NCBI GenBank assembly: GCA_013397075.1
Contig: VWZS01002843.1
Location: 141,501-205,500 of the forward strand
Source of the DNA: Rhabdornis inornatus
Taxonomy: Eukaryota; Chordata; Aves; Passeriformes; Rhabdornithidae
Reading direction: 5' to 3'
Length of the DNA: 64,000 nucleotides
Shown: one piece after another, positions 27,601 to 39,496 of the stretch
Layout: each line of letters begins with the position of its first letter
Numbering within the stretch: the first letter of the stretch is position 1
Program-made: the position numbers and the translations under genes
The notes under the pieces: generated by a model
Told to the model about the DNA's origin: nothing
Seen by the model: only the letters and a program-made list of their open reading frames with translations
The model's database searches: none

Positions 27601-30600
27601 ATGGAAATAAAAGTAGCAAATCAATGCACAATAAACAATATTTACTGGAAAAGATAAATTTAAAGTATATTAATTTTTAGAAGAAAAAATATAGAATAAA
27701 ATATCATTTTCACTGAATGTAAATTTGGTTCTCTATCTTAGTCCAGTACTCTCTGGCCTGACATGAAATTACTGATCTGTTGAAAACATCTGTGTACTAG
27801 GGAATGGAACAGATTTCATCTTCAAATCTTTGATATTCTTCCCTTGATTTAGAGCACTACAAAAGGGTCACTGGTGAAAGATTATCCATTAATTTAACAA
27901 ACACAGGACGGCATTGATTCTACTAGAACTGCTAACCCTGATATGAGTGGGTACTTTAATTAAATGATGGTTAGAAGAAGAAGAAATTTGAATTCTCAGT
28001 GAATCTCATAGAGAGTCTCCTGCAGGAAGGTCCTTACTGGCAGAATGCCTACATCCCTCTAGGAGCTGTGAGATGTAAGGAGTAATGAGGCTCTCAGGCC
28101 AGGCCAACTTCTCACCATACATTTTGGGCTGGATGCAGAGATGCATTAATGCTCCTCTCATGCTTTATGACCTGGGTTAATAATCACCTCCACTACTTAA
28201 CAATCACTGAGAAAGTTGCTGGGTTCTTCAGCAGCAGCTGCCTCTCTCTGACAGACATGAGAACCACACATCTAAGCTGAAAAGTGACAAAAATTTAAAT
28301 AGTTATTGAGAGTTTGCATAAGACTCTATATTTTGAAGGATTCTGTGAAATGAAACTGGATTGCAGAGGTGGCAGCTGGCAAACTCCAAAAAGTTCTGAG
28401 TTCATGCTATTTACATGCAGATTGTTTAAAAGTTAGCACAGTAGCTTGGAGCACATGCATGTGTATGCAGGTTTTTGTTTTTGTTTTCTTTTTCTAATGT
28501 ACATTTTAGGCTGATTATAGCAACCGTTTATCCTATATCTACTGATCTCTGTGATGTACTACCACAGTCTGCTCTGCACATCTGGAATTCAGCAAATATA
28601 TCTTAAGAAGGAAGTTCCTTCTCTTGGCGTTTGCTGCAAGGTTAACAAAGAGAGACAGACACCTGTGGAACATGCTTGTTCTGTTATGAAAGAGATAACA
28701 AAATATAGAGGATGGTTTACTCTCTGCTTCAGCCCTTCTCTTTCCAGGAAAGGGAGAGAGATACTCCAGGTTCACCCTGATAGCTGGCAAACAGGTGTTC
28801 CATGTCAGTTCAGGGTTATCAGATGTAGCCACAAAAGGTCAGCTTGCATGCTACAAGATCTAAAGGAGGCTGGAGTCCTCCCAGGTGCCAGCTCTCAATC
28901 AACTGATCCGTGCTCTGCCTGTTTAGCTGGCACAAGGACATGAGGAGCCCAGGACTTCTTTGGCTAGTAGGGTCTTGTATGTGAACACAGGTTGCACAAG
29001 CTTTCTGATCCTCTGAGCCAAGGGAGGATGTACCTGTGGTGCTTGACCCTGGTATCAGAACTGCTTTAAAAAAACAAAACCAAACAAAAAGATCTTGTTT
29101 ATTCTGGAAAAGGAGCATATGCTGAGTTAGGACTAGAAGACCCTTAAAAGCACCACCACGTGGCTTGACTGCTCAGGGGCTGTCCATGCACCAGTGCTGG
29201 AATGGAGGCCTTTGTCTCCTGAGAAAAGGCTGCTTGATTCTCAGTAGTTTTCAATGATATGTGGAATGCATCTCCAGAAGAATCCCATAATCTCTTTCCC
29301 TGAAGAGCCCAGTGAAAAAGACTTTCTCCATTTACTGTTCCCCTTTCTACTCACTACATAATATACCAGGTAATATGATTATAACATTCAAATGTTTCAT
29401 CTGACATGCATAAGTATGTGAGAAGCTCTTGAGATTAATGTATCGAGCACAGACCCAGTGACCAAGAAATTGCAAAAATTGCCATGGACTTCAGAAATTA
29501 GATATGACTGGTTCATGATCTTAGACAAACATACAATTCACTCAAATTTAAGAAAGTTTCCCTGTCCCACTTCAGCCCACATTTGCTGAAAAATACCTTA
29601 GCTGTATAAGAAAAGTAATTTTTATCCAAGGTTCTTTTCAGTTTTTGTCTCACACCAGTCAATATCTAAACTAGAAATGTGGTTGTAAAAGAGTGGAAGA
29701 AGTAATTTGAAAATTTACCAAAACAGACATTTGAAGGGAGAAGAAAAACCTTGAAAGAAACCAAAACAGCCCACAACTCCAAGAAGAACATGATATAATA
29801 GCGAAGACATTTATTTGTTACTTTAGTCTTTGTGGCACACTAAAAACCACTTAATTAATTTGAAAACTTCACTGTACAAAGAAATTGTCTTGTTTTTAGC
29901 TGTTCCCCTTTCGACAGTCTCAAATTCTATTTGACTGAAAGGTAATGCCTCTTTAAAGGACTTCTGCATGTATATCTGTTACAGAAAGATTTAATTTGCT
30001 GAGCCTTCCCCTGTAGTCACTTAACAAAACTATATTAATTAATATGTATTTAGTCAGGAGATTTTTTTTTTTCCAGCAACAAATCACAGGGGACATGAGG
30101 ATCCTGGTGCCATTGTTGCTGGTGTTACAGCAATACTATGCTATACTACTTAAAGTAGTGTCAGTGTAATAAAGCAAGGGTGAGTTTGGCTTCTCTTTCT
30201 CAATGATTCAGGACTTCTAAAGCAGATGGTTTCTGGAATTTTGTTTTGTCACAAAACATGGTGATGGAAGATTGATTTAAACACAAAGTTTTACCTTCAA
30301 CCTTCCTTCAGTAATTAAGAACACTGCATTTGAGAAAGTAACAAGAACATAACCCAACACAACTTAAAACTGAATAGAAAAGATAATGACAAATCTGACA
30401 CTCATAAAGCCATTAAATGTCTGAATAGAACAATGCTCCATCTATTTTTATCTGCTTTTTCTTTAAACAGATTATAACAGTCTTTTCTTCCTGCTTCTAT
30501 TCTGCCTTTCTGTAAGATTAGTTATGGTGACTTAGTCATCATTTTCAAAATTAAATCAGTCCCTTCTAACACTGACTACCAGCACCACCAGAGGTAAGCA

Positions 30601-31180
30601 GAGATGCCACACAGGATTTTCCCTGTTGGTTTTGCCACCTCACTCCAGTGAACAAAATCCCAGAAAAAGCTGACAGATTAAACAGTGTACTGTTATGGAG
30701 ACTGGTCTCAGATCTTGGGAGGAGCAATCATGCACATTTTTCCTTGTCATTTAAGTCAGGCAATAAACACACACACAGAGGTGAAAGCTAACCCTTAACG
30801 GTTTTCTCTGCGTGTGTCCTCAATATGTACTCGGTGGTCTCTCCACACTGAAGAAATGCAAGCCCACTGTCACCAAGAGCAGAGACACATTGGTCAGGAC
30901 CCAATATTTTCAGTAGATAAGCAAAGATATCTCGAAAAGATAATCAAAATTATACCAGACCTGTAGTGACCTCAATTGCACTTAAATTTCAGCTGACAGT
31001 ATTTGGCTCTAAATAGCATGAGATAAGAAGAAATGGAATTTTTTTCTGGAGCTATTTTAAGGGCAATGACTGCTATACATAGAGTCAGAGTAAGTGGCTG
31101 AAGTTAAATTTAAAAGACAGACATATTTTTGTTTTCCTGTTTCCAAATAGAGTCTCATCTGTTCCTAAGTCTGAATAACA
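21673..31180. other. AT-rich gene desert, no gene seen
   Basis: Nine and a half kilobases with no open frame over 130 codons and no recognised repeat body. Short T or A runs occur near 23400, 24181, 25551 and 30061. A slightly GC-richer block at 28540-29118 holds overlapping frames of 97-130 codons on both strands, but none resembles a protein. Conserved non-coding elements could be present; they cannot be told from background without alignment. Confidence 0.6.
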
Positions 31181-31320
31181 GAAGAAAAAAAGAGAAAAAA
31201 CAAACAACCAACAAAAAAAACCACAAAAAAAACCCCCAAAAAAACCCCAAAAAACCCCCATAAAATAAAAAAAAAAAAAACGCACATAACAAAAAAAATC
31301 CAAAAAAACCCAAAAAACCA
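31181..31320 (+). repeat. A-rich tract with interspersed C runs
   Basis: A long low-complexity tract of A runs broken by C runs of 2-5, including three C4-C5 runs separated by A6-A7 at about 31232-31260. On the minus strand these are G4-G5 runs separated by T runs. The phenylalanine- and glycine-rich open frames on the minus strand (31085-31385) are translations of this tract, not genes. Confidence 0.9.
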
Positions 31321-32225
31321 CAGTAAAGAATGCCATCGTCCTGCAACAAAAAACCATGGCCTTTCAGTGTAGAAGGCAACACCAAAGGAAAACCGTGATT
31401 GGTTTCAGCTATTTTGATATTGAAGGATAAAGCTTATTTCTGAGTCTTGCCTAAAAAATGGGCATAAATTCAGGTCCAGAATTTCTGCTATTCTAAAACA
31501 GGTCTAAAGCCCTCTCACTGGAGCCTGGCTTCTCTAACTGTACACAAAACTATTGCTTAAGTGAATGAGGTTAATTTATGGAAAATTCAGTATGCTTGTA
31601 CAGAAAACCTTGCTAAGCTATCCATGTGTGGACTTTGAATAAAGTAACATAAATACTGAAATGTTCCATGTCACTGCAATACAATTAAATTTGAAATTTC
31701 AAGCAAACTGGACTTAAAGGTACTTAATGTTGATATTTAGTGTGTAGAACTTAAACTATTTCCCATTATGTCTATTCCACAGTCTATAGAATATCTCTAT
31801 GTACACTGTTTCTTAGAAATACTTATTTCTCAGATGAAACCAACATGCATCTCTGTTACCTACTTTTTTTTCTTTGTTTGTGGAGTATCCATTCTCTGTA
31901 ACAAAAACATAATGGAAGGTGGTTTTATTTACTTCCACCTGAAAGGTGTTGTGATGTTGGAAGAGCCATCTCCCAAGTAATGCGTAGAGAAATCTAACAT
32001 TCCGTTGCCACGCTAACAGGAAGCCACTCGACTAAGTCCAGTAAAACAAAAGTGCATAAATGACGCTTTCAGGTAGAAACAGGGAAATATTAGATTAACA
32101 AGTCTGTAGGTTCTGACAACTGTAGCTACAACTGCAGTGGTGTGCATCGGTAGAGCGCTGAATTTCTGCCGGCATTTAAACCTCCGGAGCATCAGCTGCT
32201 TCTTCCCAAGAGGACCACAGCTTCT
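31321..32225. other. AT-rich flank left of the CpG island
   Basis: Ordinary AT-rich DNA up to about 32000, then a rise in GC and CpG toward the island. No recognisable gene. Confidence 0.6.
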
Positions 32226-32790
32226 CCCCCATCACCTCGGGCGTCAGTGCCTTGCCCGTGTATACGCCACACCGGGATGAACCCACCAGTCCCTTCCTCT
32301 GCTCCAGGAGCCGTCCCACGGCCCACTTCACCCTGCTCTGCCCCTGCCACCCGCATCTCGCAGTCCTCCAGGTCCCTCCTGGGGGCTTCCTCACAGGACC
32401 CCCGCCTTCCCTGGAGGGTTCCTGCGGACTGCGCCGGCGGCGAGCGAGGTGCCCTCGGGGAGAGCCGCCTGCGGGGACGCGGCAGCCGCGGCCGCCAGCA
32501 CCGCGGGGAGCAGGGCGGTGCGCGGCGCGGCTCCCGCACCCAGCCGAGTGCGCGGCATGTGAACCCCCGGCTGGCGCTGCCGGCGCCGCGGCGCTCTGCG
32601 GCAGCCGCGGGGGCGAGGGCGGCCCGGGGGGTTCCGCTTGCGCGGGTGGAGGGCGCGGAGCCTCCTCCTGTCCCGCGGAGCGGCCCCCGCCCGCTCCCTC
32701 CGGCCCGCTGGGCGCTCCGCCGGGCTGCAGGTGTCACCCAGCGACCGAAGGATGCCGCTTCCCACGGCAGCGGCTGCCAGGGAAAAATAC
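32226..32790. promoter_or_regulatory. CpG island core 1 (probable promoter/5' exon)
   Basis: GC and CpG content jump sharply: the 60 bases 32461-32520 alone contain 10 CpG dinucleotides, against near absence of CpG in surrounding kilobases. Unmethylated CpG islands of this kind in vertebrates mark promoters and first exons. No TATA box is evident. Long open frames occur on both strands (up to 192 codons), but GC-rich DNA has few stop codons, and none of the translations resembles a known protein. I infer a transcription start here or in core 2. Neither the gene nor its strand can be identified. Confidence 0.75.
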
Positions 32791-32898
32791 GTTTATTACA
32801 TATTAGAGGAAGGAAGAGATCCTAATACTCCTCTGGACCACCACCAAGGGACAAAGGCGTGTACGATGTCGCTTTATGCTACTTGCGTCGGCGCAAAA

Positions 32899-32907
32899 AG
32901 TTACCTT
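32899..32907 (-). other. Candidate minus-strand splice donor (AAG/GTAACT)
   Basis: The reverse complement reads AAG followed by GTAACT, with the intron starting at 32904 and running left. It fits the donor consensus well and lies between the two CpG cores. Confidence 0.25.
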
Positions 32908-32924
32908 AAACAGTCATAAGGACT

Positions 32925-32961
32925 TCTTTTGTCCTTTTTGTTTTTTCCCTTTTCTTTGCAG
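32925..32961 (+). other. Candidate plus-strand splice acceptor
   Basis: A strong pyrimidine tract (ttttttcccttttctttgca then g) ends in AG at 32960-32961. It lies just right of core 1. If the gene runs on the plus strand, an exon would start at 32962. A possible donor upstream is the cag/gtgtca at about 32730. The match is to consensus only. Confidence 0.3.
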
Positions 32962-33016
32962 AGGGTCAAAAAGGTAATCAAAGGCTCAGAAAGAGAATAG
33001 ATCTAAGTTGATGAGA

Positions 33017-33026
33017 ACTTACTTGG
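33017..33026 (-). other. Candidate minus-strand splice donor (GTAAGT)
   Basis: The reverse complement reads CCAA followed by GTAAGT, an exact match to the intronic part of the donor consensus, with the intron starting at 33022 and running left. It lies about 200 bases left of core 2, where the first exon of a minus-strand gene would be expected to end. Confidence 0.3.
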
Positions 33027-33229
33027 TTCAGGCGCTTGCGTTGACAGCCGGCATCTTCCGACAGCAGTTTGAACAGGTCACATTTTCCCATGGAAGTTGT
33101 ACCCTTTTCAATCCCGTTTGTAAATTAAATCCCTTCAGAAGGTGTTTGTTTTATTTCACTGGCTGCCGTCCATCTCGGGCACTATCCACATTTTTTACTT
33201 TATTTTCTCCATGTTTGCCACACATGCAG

Positions 33230-34015
33230 GCACTCTCGGACGCACGCCACGAGTCAGCGGGTGCCCATCACCTCCGGCCGGGGGGACCGCGCCTGCCGCC
33301 GGGCTCCGCTGCAACAGATGAGAGGCAGGTTCTTCCCCGGTTGCTTAGCGCGGCGTCTCCTTGCTCCCTCGGGAAGCCTCATGCCGGCTGCCAAAAGTAA
33401 CAGCTCCTCCCGACGCGGCGGTCCCCTCCGGAGCGCGGGCTGCGCGGCACGGGGAGGGACGAAAGACACCCCAATACCGGCAGAAGAAGCGCGAAGGGGC
33501 ACGCTCCGGGTTTCTCCGTCCTCGCCGCTGCTGCTCTCTCCCCTGAGCCGGCCGCGGGCTCTGCCTCGGCGGCGCCGTCCCGCCGCCCCCCGCCCNGAGA
33601 GGGTGCCCGCGGAGCGCTGGAGCGGGGCTGGTCGGCGAGCCGAGAACGCGCACCGTTCGGGACCGCTCGGAGGCCGACGCACCAAGGAGCAGCCTGGACT
33701 CCGCAGAAAGTTCGCTGTTACATCGCTCCGCATTTGGGAAAGCCCTGACCCGCTCCGTGCAGCCACGGTGGGGCTCTGCGAGTCCGCCTCCGCGGGGGCC
33801 TCGCCCGGCGCGCTTCGAGCCTGCGGCTTGCTCCAGGTAGCTCGCCCGACGCTCCTTCCCGGGCCGCAGCAAAGGCTCTGCCCTGGCTGCGCCGCTCGGC
33901 GTGGCCTCCAGCCGGGGGGTCCGTGCCCCTCCGGTGCCCCGGGTCAGCCCGGCCTGGACGCTAACGGGACCGAGTCACAGCCAAGATTGGTAATCGAGGA
34001 CCAGAGGGAATGAGG
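33230..34015. promoter_or_regulatory. CpG island core 2 (probable promoter/5' exon)
   Basis: A second very CpG-rich block, separated from core 1 by about 440 bases of ordinary composition. It contains one unresolved base at 33596. Open frames of up to 250 codons run through it on both strands but look like unstructured Arg/Ala/Pro/Gly translation with no family signature. A moderate donor match cag/gtagct on the plus strand lies at about 33834-33842. With core 1 it forms a bipartite island, compatible with one broad promoter, two alternative first exons, or a divergent pair. Confidence 0.75.
33596..33596. other. Unresolved base (N) in CpG island
   Basis: One N between cgccc and gagaggg in extremely GC-rich sequence. 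Elsewhere in this window single Ns sit at contig joins, so this may be a gap of unknown length rather than one ambiguous base. Confidence 0.85.
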
Positions 34016-34644
34016 CTGCTCAACACCCAGGTCCTCACTCTACTTTTCCTTTCCCTAAAAAAACTGGGACCGAACTTAAATGCACGAACTTAGAGATGGT
34101 AGGGAAAAGATACAACGTGCAGAGACAGAGATGCATAACAGAAGAACATCCATGTCTTTGCTGAGTTTTCCTTGTCTGGCTGGGGGTAATAACAATAATA
34201 CTAATAATGATGATGATGATGATTTGAGGTCTGTTTGGACTCAGCCCCGCGTTGGGGTCTGGACACGATGCGCGCAGGTGGCCACCTGCCACCATGTGCA
34301 GAACGTGCCGTGCCCGGGCGAGCATCCCTCAACATCCCGGCCCACTCCTGCCTCCCCTGTTCCCGGGAGGCTGGCCCCGCCTGGCACCGCCGTGAAGCAT
34401 GCCACCGGTTTCGCACTTTGCCCGTCTCTTTGGCTGAGTAGCTTCCACATGAGGGCTTCGAGGGAGAAGCGGGGTGACATAAGCCCGGGGCAGCACCGGG
34501 CAGGGCTGAGTCCCAGTGGGGTGTGCAGTGTCGCGCAGGCAGCCCAGCTGCCTTTGCTTCCTGCACCGCCGAGACGGGAGTGTCCCTCGAGCTGGGTTTC
34601 ACCTGCCTCGCTGGAGCACACCGAGGAGTGAAGTGCTTGCCAAA
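34016..34644. promoter_or_regulatory. GC-rich shoulder of the CpG island
   Basis: After about 170 bases of ordinary composition and a microsatellite, GC stays raised from about 34235 to 34640 with scattered CpGs, then drops to background. Overlapping 126-183 codon frames on both strands are best explained by composition and by the AAT/GAT repeat, which gives runs of Asn and Asp. Confidence 0.5.
34186..34223 (+). repeat. (AAT)n/(GAT)n microsatellite
   Basis: A run of AAT-type units passes into five GAT units. It produces the Asn/Asp run in one plus-strand frame and the His run in a minus-strand frame. Confidence 0.85.
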
Positions 34645-37408
34645 GCAGACGAGCCTGAAAATGTCACTACAGCAAATGTGAAGGAGCTGCCAGCCACAGC
34701 ACGCTCGAAGGCAACTGTGAGAACAAGCACCAGACCACCAGACCTCCACGGGCAGCAGAGGTGATGCAATTAATCTGCATTAAGCTGTGCAGTGAAAATG
34801 CCAGATGGATTCTGCTCTAGGACTGTCACAGTTGCAGCATCAAGTCTCTGCATCAGACTGCTGTGTGAACCACTGGCATGCATATTTTAGATGTGCCCCA
34901 AGTTAGGCACTGCTGAGATTTCAGCAGAAGTATACTGCCTTTGGGGAGCTGCTCAGAAGGCAGCCTCATGCCACTGAGCAGTGTGCAGCACAGGCAGGCT
35001 GTAACAGGTCTCTGCGGATCTCTTCCTAAGAGATGTCAATGGAACACGTGAGATCAACTCCTGTCAGCTCAAATACAGATCAAATACCAAAAGCAGATGC
35101 TTGGAAAGCTGAGCCAGTCATTCTAGTAAGCACACATCCATGTATGCAAGTGTTTGTACAGTCCCATGTATGCACATCCACACAAAGGCAAGGAGAGAGA
35201 GCTGGGTAAATAGAGGTGCACTAGAGGGCCAGAGAGCCTGCAATGAAGGCTGTGGCTGCTCCATCAGATTTCATTGGAATTGGCAATGTAAGCACATCAA
35301 AATATTATGGGAGCATTTGTACGTCTCATGCAGGCTACCAACAGCACTGGTATTGCTCTGTGTTGCTACAGATTGGAAGTGTAATCACAGCTTGCTTTCA
35401 GAGGCAGTTCCCAGAGCAGAGTACTTTTTTTCCTCCGTATATTTCCTTATTAGATCATGAGAAGCCAACTTCTGAATGTAATATTTAATTTTTCACAAGC
35501 AAATACCTCTATAATTAACAGTATTTCCTATGCCTTTTTATGCATATTGTGACATTTCTACTCTGCAGGGGTGAGTACAACATGGCACTATCAATGTGTT
35601 TTACGTTTTCTGGCATTTTACATATCATAACCCATTAGCAGTCTCCCAGTAGCAATCTCCCAAGCTTATAATTCCTTATTAAATTAATGTTCAGATAAAA
35701 TCTCTGTGGTATTACTCAGATGAGAACTGAGTAAACAGAATTTTACCTCTGTTCCAGGACAGTGGAGTTGGGATCCTTGCAACATTTCAAGTGCATGCTA
35801 GTATGTTTTATTCCTAACATGTAGCTAGCTGCCAAATATTTCTCAGCAGTAAGTACTGTGGCCAGGAGAGAAAAGTAAAGGGGAAAAATTAAACATTCTG
35901 TGAAACCTTTATCACATATTGAGGTTTTAGGGGTGATAAACAGCCTGATTGGGCCTTCCTTTAGTCTGCCCATAGTGTCACACCAAAATGAGTTCCCCTT
36001 AGGACCTTCTCCATTTCTACCTCCCATGTTACATCCTCCTTCTCAGAACACCTACTGACACATGCTCAGGTGCTGACCATTTTCAATTCAGCCAAATCTT
36101 ATATATCCAGAAAACCAAGAAGAATGGGATTTTCCCTTCTCTCTGCAGTTTGTGCAAATATCACTAGGATATATCTCTTGGTTTTATTTCATGAACAGAA
36201 AAACACAAGATTAAAGACAGCTTGAAAAATAAGATCAAGTTGGAGCATTTAGGAAACAGTAATTGATTTCACCTTCTAATATTAGTGAGTACAGGTAAGA
36301 ACAGCTGCAGCAGCTGTGATTCAGTATAACTTTAGCCAAATCAGGTAAGCTGACACAGCTCATAGTCTTTAAAGAAGGGAGGAAAAAGAAATGCAGAAAT
36401 TTTAACCATATTTGTTCATTCAGTACCAGGTAAAAGGTGCCATAATATTTTTATGTCTCAGCTCCTTTTCTTTATGTGTTAATGAAAACTTTTCCTACGA
36501 GCATGGACTAAGAGATTATGAAATTTTCTCCAAGGTGGAGATTTATATGCGTAAGAAATAAACTTTTACTAATCATTTAAAATAATTTTATTCAATTTAT
36601 TAAAAAATTATTTGTATTAGTTTTTTTTTTTAGCTGGGAATAATGGAGAAACATTTTCTCAGACTTATTATTCTCATTTAATTTTAAATATGCTTCTACC
36701 AATCTATTGCTCATTAGCAATGATGCAAAATCACACAGCACAATAGTATCTCCTCTTGCAGTTAAGATTTTTTTTCTATGTTTGTTTTGGAGACTACACT
36801 TGTACACAGAATGAGGCTTATAATTTTTTTCTCTGCATTAATCTAATTCATGAAATCTGTAACAAGTTAATTTCATTAATTCTATTGTTACAGCCCCTGC
36901 AGTTCTCCCAGACAGAACTCTTCAAGCAGCAAATGGTTCTTGCCAGCCCACACCAAGCATTCCATACTGTTAAGTCTTTCCTTCCACATAACTCAGTGTA
37001 TTACCATTTATGTACTTAAATACCATTAGACAAAACTCAAGTTTCTGAGACTCGAGAAAAAGAGATTCTATTTATTGACTGACTGAAGAATGTGGATTCT
37101 GTGAAAGAAGGTGGAGAATCCCCATCAAAATCTTTCATTTTCTATGAAACGTTTATTGGCAGAGATATCATTCTTGTGAAGGTTTAGTGGGGCAAAAGGG
37201 TTGTGAGTGAAGAGAGAGACAGGAACACGCAAAGGAAAGGAGAAGTAGAGGAAAGGATTGATCCAGCAGTGTGAATAAATAGTAGGACTTTCTTTTAAAC
37301 AAGCAAGTACTGACCTCAGGTGAAGGACTCTTTCGCCCAGGTTGTCTTTCTATGCCATATGCCAGACTAGAATCTTGAACTATATTTGTTTTATGTTTGT
37401 CTTTGGTT

Positions 37409-37452
37409 GTGGGTTTTTTTTTGTTTTGTTTTTTGTTTTGTTTTTTTTTTTT
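37409..37452 (+). repeat. T-rich (TTTTG)n low-complexity tract
   Basis: T runs broken by single G bases, similar in type to the A-rich tracts elsewhere but in the opposite orientation. Confidence 0.85.
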
Positions 37453-39479
37453 CCATTAAAAAGCGAAAATAAAAAGCCAGAACAGGTCGAATACAAGTGA
37501 ACTACCAGAAAAAAAATGTTGGTATTTGCTCAACCTTAATTTCAGTTCATGACAAGCAGGTTCTTGTCTGACTTTTTCTCAAGACTTCCAAGTTATTCAG
37601 GTAAGAAGATATTTGGGGTTTGTATTTTAATACAGGGAAAAACGTTGCTTAGATTTATTGACAGTTAAATTGCTATTTCATTTTATTATTGCAGTTTACA
37701 TTGGAAGTTTGCAGAATTCTATGTAGATTCCCATTTTATTACTACTTAAATCTCAACAATTCATATTTTTGGTGGACAGCAAGCAATTAAACTTCTTTTA
37801 TCTACCTACATTTGTCAGTTTCACAGAATTCACATCTGTTATTTTTACTAACATGCTGCAAACTCTTTCTCCTTTCTTCTCCTAACCAGAGTTTTTGAAT
37901 GACTTGAGCTTGTTTTTCTTATGTCAGAGAGTGGAACTTGGTGCAATAAGGCACACTGCTTTCTTTTGCAGTTATTTAATGAATAGTTGAACAACATTAC
38001 TAAAGGTTTTGGTGTTTTTCAAAGTAATTTAATTTTTGTCCTCTGATTATTTACATGTCTGTGCTTCCCAGTAAGCACTTACTTTCTGTCAGAATACTCA
38101 GCTGTTACATTTTGAGGTTTTTCTGGCACAGTCTTTCAGTGTCAGGGTTTTAAGAAGGAAAGGTCTAATGAATCAGACCCTGTACAGGAGTGGGTTGTGG
38201 CTCCAGACTAGTGACATCTGAATTTAGGTGTACACATTTGAACTCCCAAGTGTCCTAAGTTCCCCATAAAGCCAATGGAAATTTATTCAATACAGTGATG
38301 GGATCATAGAGAAAAAGCTTTGAATGTGCATTTTGACTTCTGGGTGAGCTACATCATGGCTAAGCATTCTACTGAAGGGGAAAAACCCCAAAGCAGAAGT
38401 GCCTTGTGCTGTTTGAGGTTCCTAAGGCTATGCAAGATGCCTGCAGAAGGTGAACAGATGGTTTTTGACCTGCCTTCCATTGCCTTGCAAAGGAAATTGC
38501 CTTTTAGGTGACCTGTATGTTTCTGTATGTTAGACCAAATATTCTGTGAAATTTTATAGGCTTTGGACACCTATGCACAGCCACCTGAATCCACATTACA
38601 TCTCTTTTGGCTCTAATAGGAGATCAAATCTCACATATAAACACTGGTGTGATAGGCACACAGAATCAGATGTTTGAATCTTCATCCTTAGAATAACATA
38701 GCAAAAGCCTTAAGATAGCAAAGTTGAAAAAAGACTAGAAAGTCAACCTAAGGAATTATCCCTTTCTCTTTTTTCTGAAAGAGCTGGAACCTTTACCTGT
38801 GTTTATAGGGGTAGTATCACGGTAAAGGACCACAAATCTTGGAAACAAGTGGCATATTTGAATCAGGAGATAAAAGAAAACAAGAGGAAGGATTCCAGGG
38901 CAACTAGCCAGACATTTTAGATATCTTTAAGTGTGTGGAATAAACAGAAAGAACAAAATGTCTTGCTACACAAACAAAGCTATAACTTAATCAGCAAGAC
39001 AGAGACTTTGTAGGATAAATCAAAGGATTGGAGTGTTGCTAGAGAGCGGTACAGGCTGTTCAAGAAAGAAAGGCTGGGAGAAGGGGAAGGCAGTATTGCG
39101 TTACCAAGAATGTGTTTATGACTTGTTAGAAGGCAGATACCTCAAACATCTCTGAGGGAGCTAAAAACAAGGTTTCAAGCGATTATTCTACCTCAAATCA
39201 CTGTGGAGAAGAGGTGATTGAACATCTTAAAGACACACAAAAAGGGGACATTTCTTGGAGTTGTGGAGCTGTTGTTTTACATCCTTAAGTGTAGAGTGTA
39301 TACCTAGATTTTATTCTCTCTTAATGGTGTGAAACAGCTGAGAAATATAAGATGAAGGCCTCTAAATTTGGTAAAAGTGATTTTGAAATAGTAGGATAGA
39401 GAACAGCATTTCAAAAGAGGGTGGTGGTGACACACACGACTGGTAGGAAAAGTCTGAAGATTTTAATGGAACATACTCT

Positions 39480-39496
39480 GAGAGAGAGAGAGAGAG
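39480..39496 (+). repeat. (GA)n dinucleotide repeat
   Basis: About eight GA units, followed 20 bases later by a run of A. Confidence 0.85.

Noticed and set aside
31085..31385. Phe/Gly-rich membrane-like proteins on the minus strand
   Set aside because: They are translations of the A-rich/C-run low-complexity tract.
32135..32175. tRNA-like segment (gtgcatcggtagagcgctga)
   Set aside because: It recalls a tRNA D-arm and A box, but there is no matching acceptor stem, anticodon arm or T-arm B box at the right distance.
32192..34013. Long open frames (up to 250 codons) on both strands through the CpG island as protein-coding genes
   Set aside because: GC-rich DNA is poor in stop codons, frames are open on both strands at once, one frame crosses an N, and none of the translations shows a family motif.
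34080..34749. Overlapping 183- and 182-codon frames with Asn/Asp or His runs
   Set aside because: The runs come from an AAT/GAT microsatellite and the rest is GC-rich shadow sequence on both strands.
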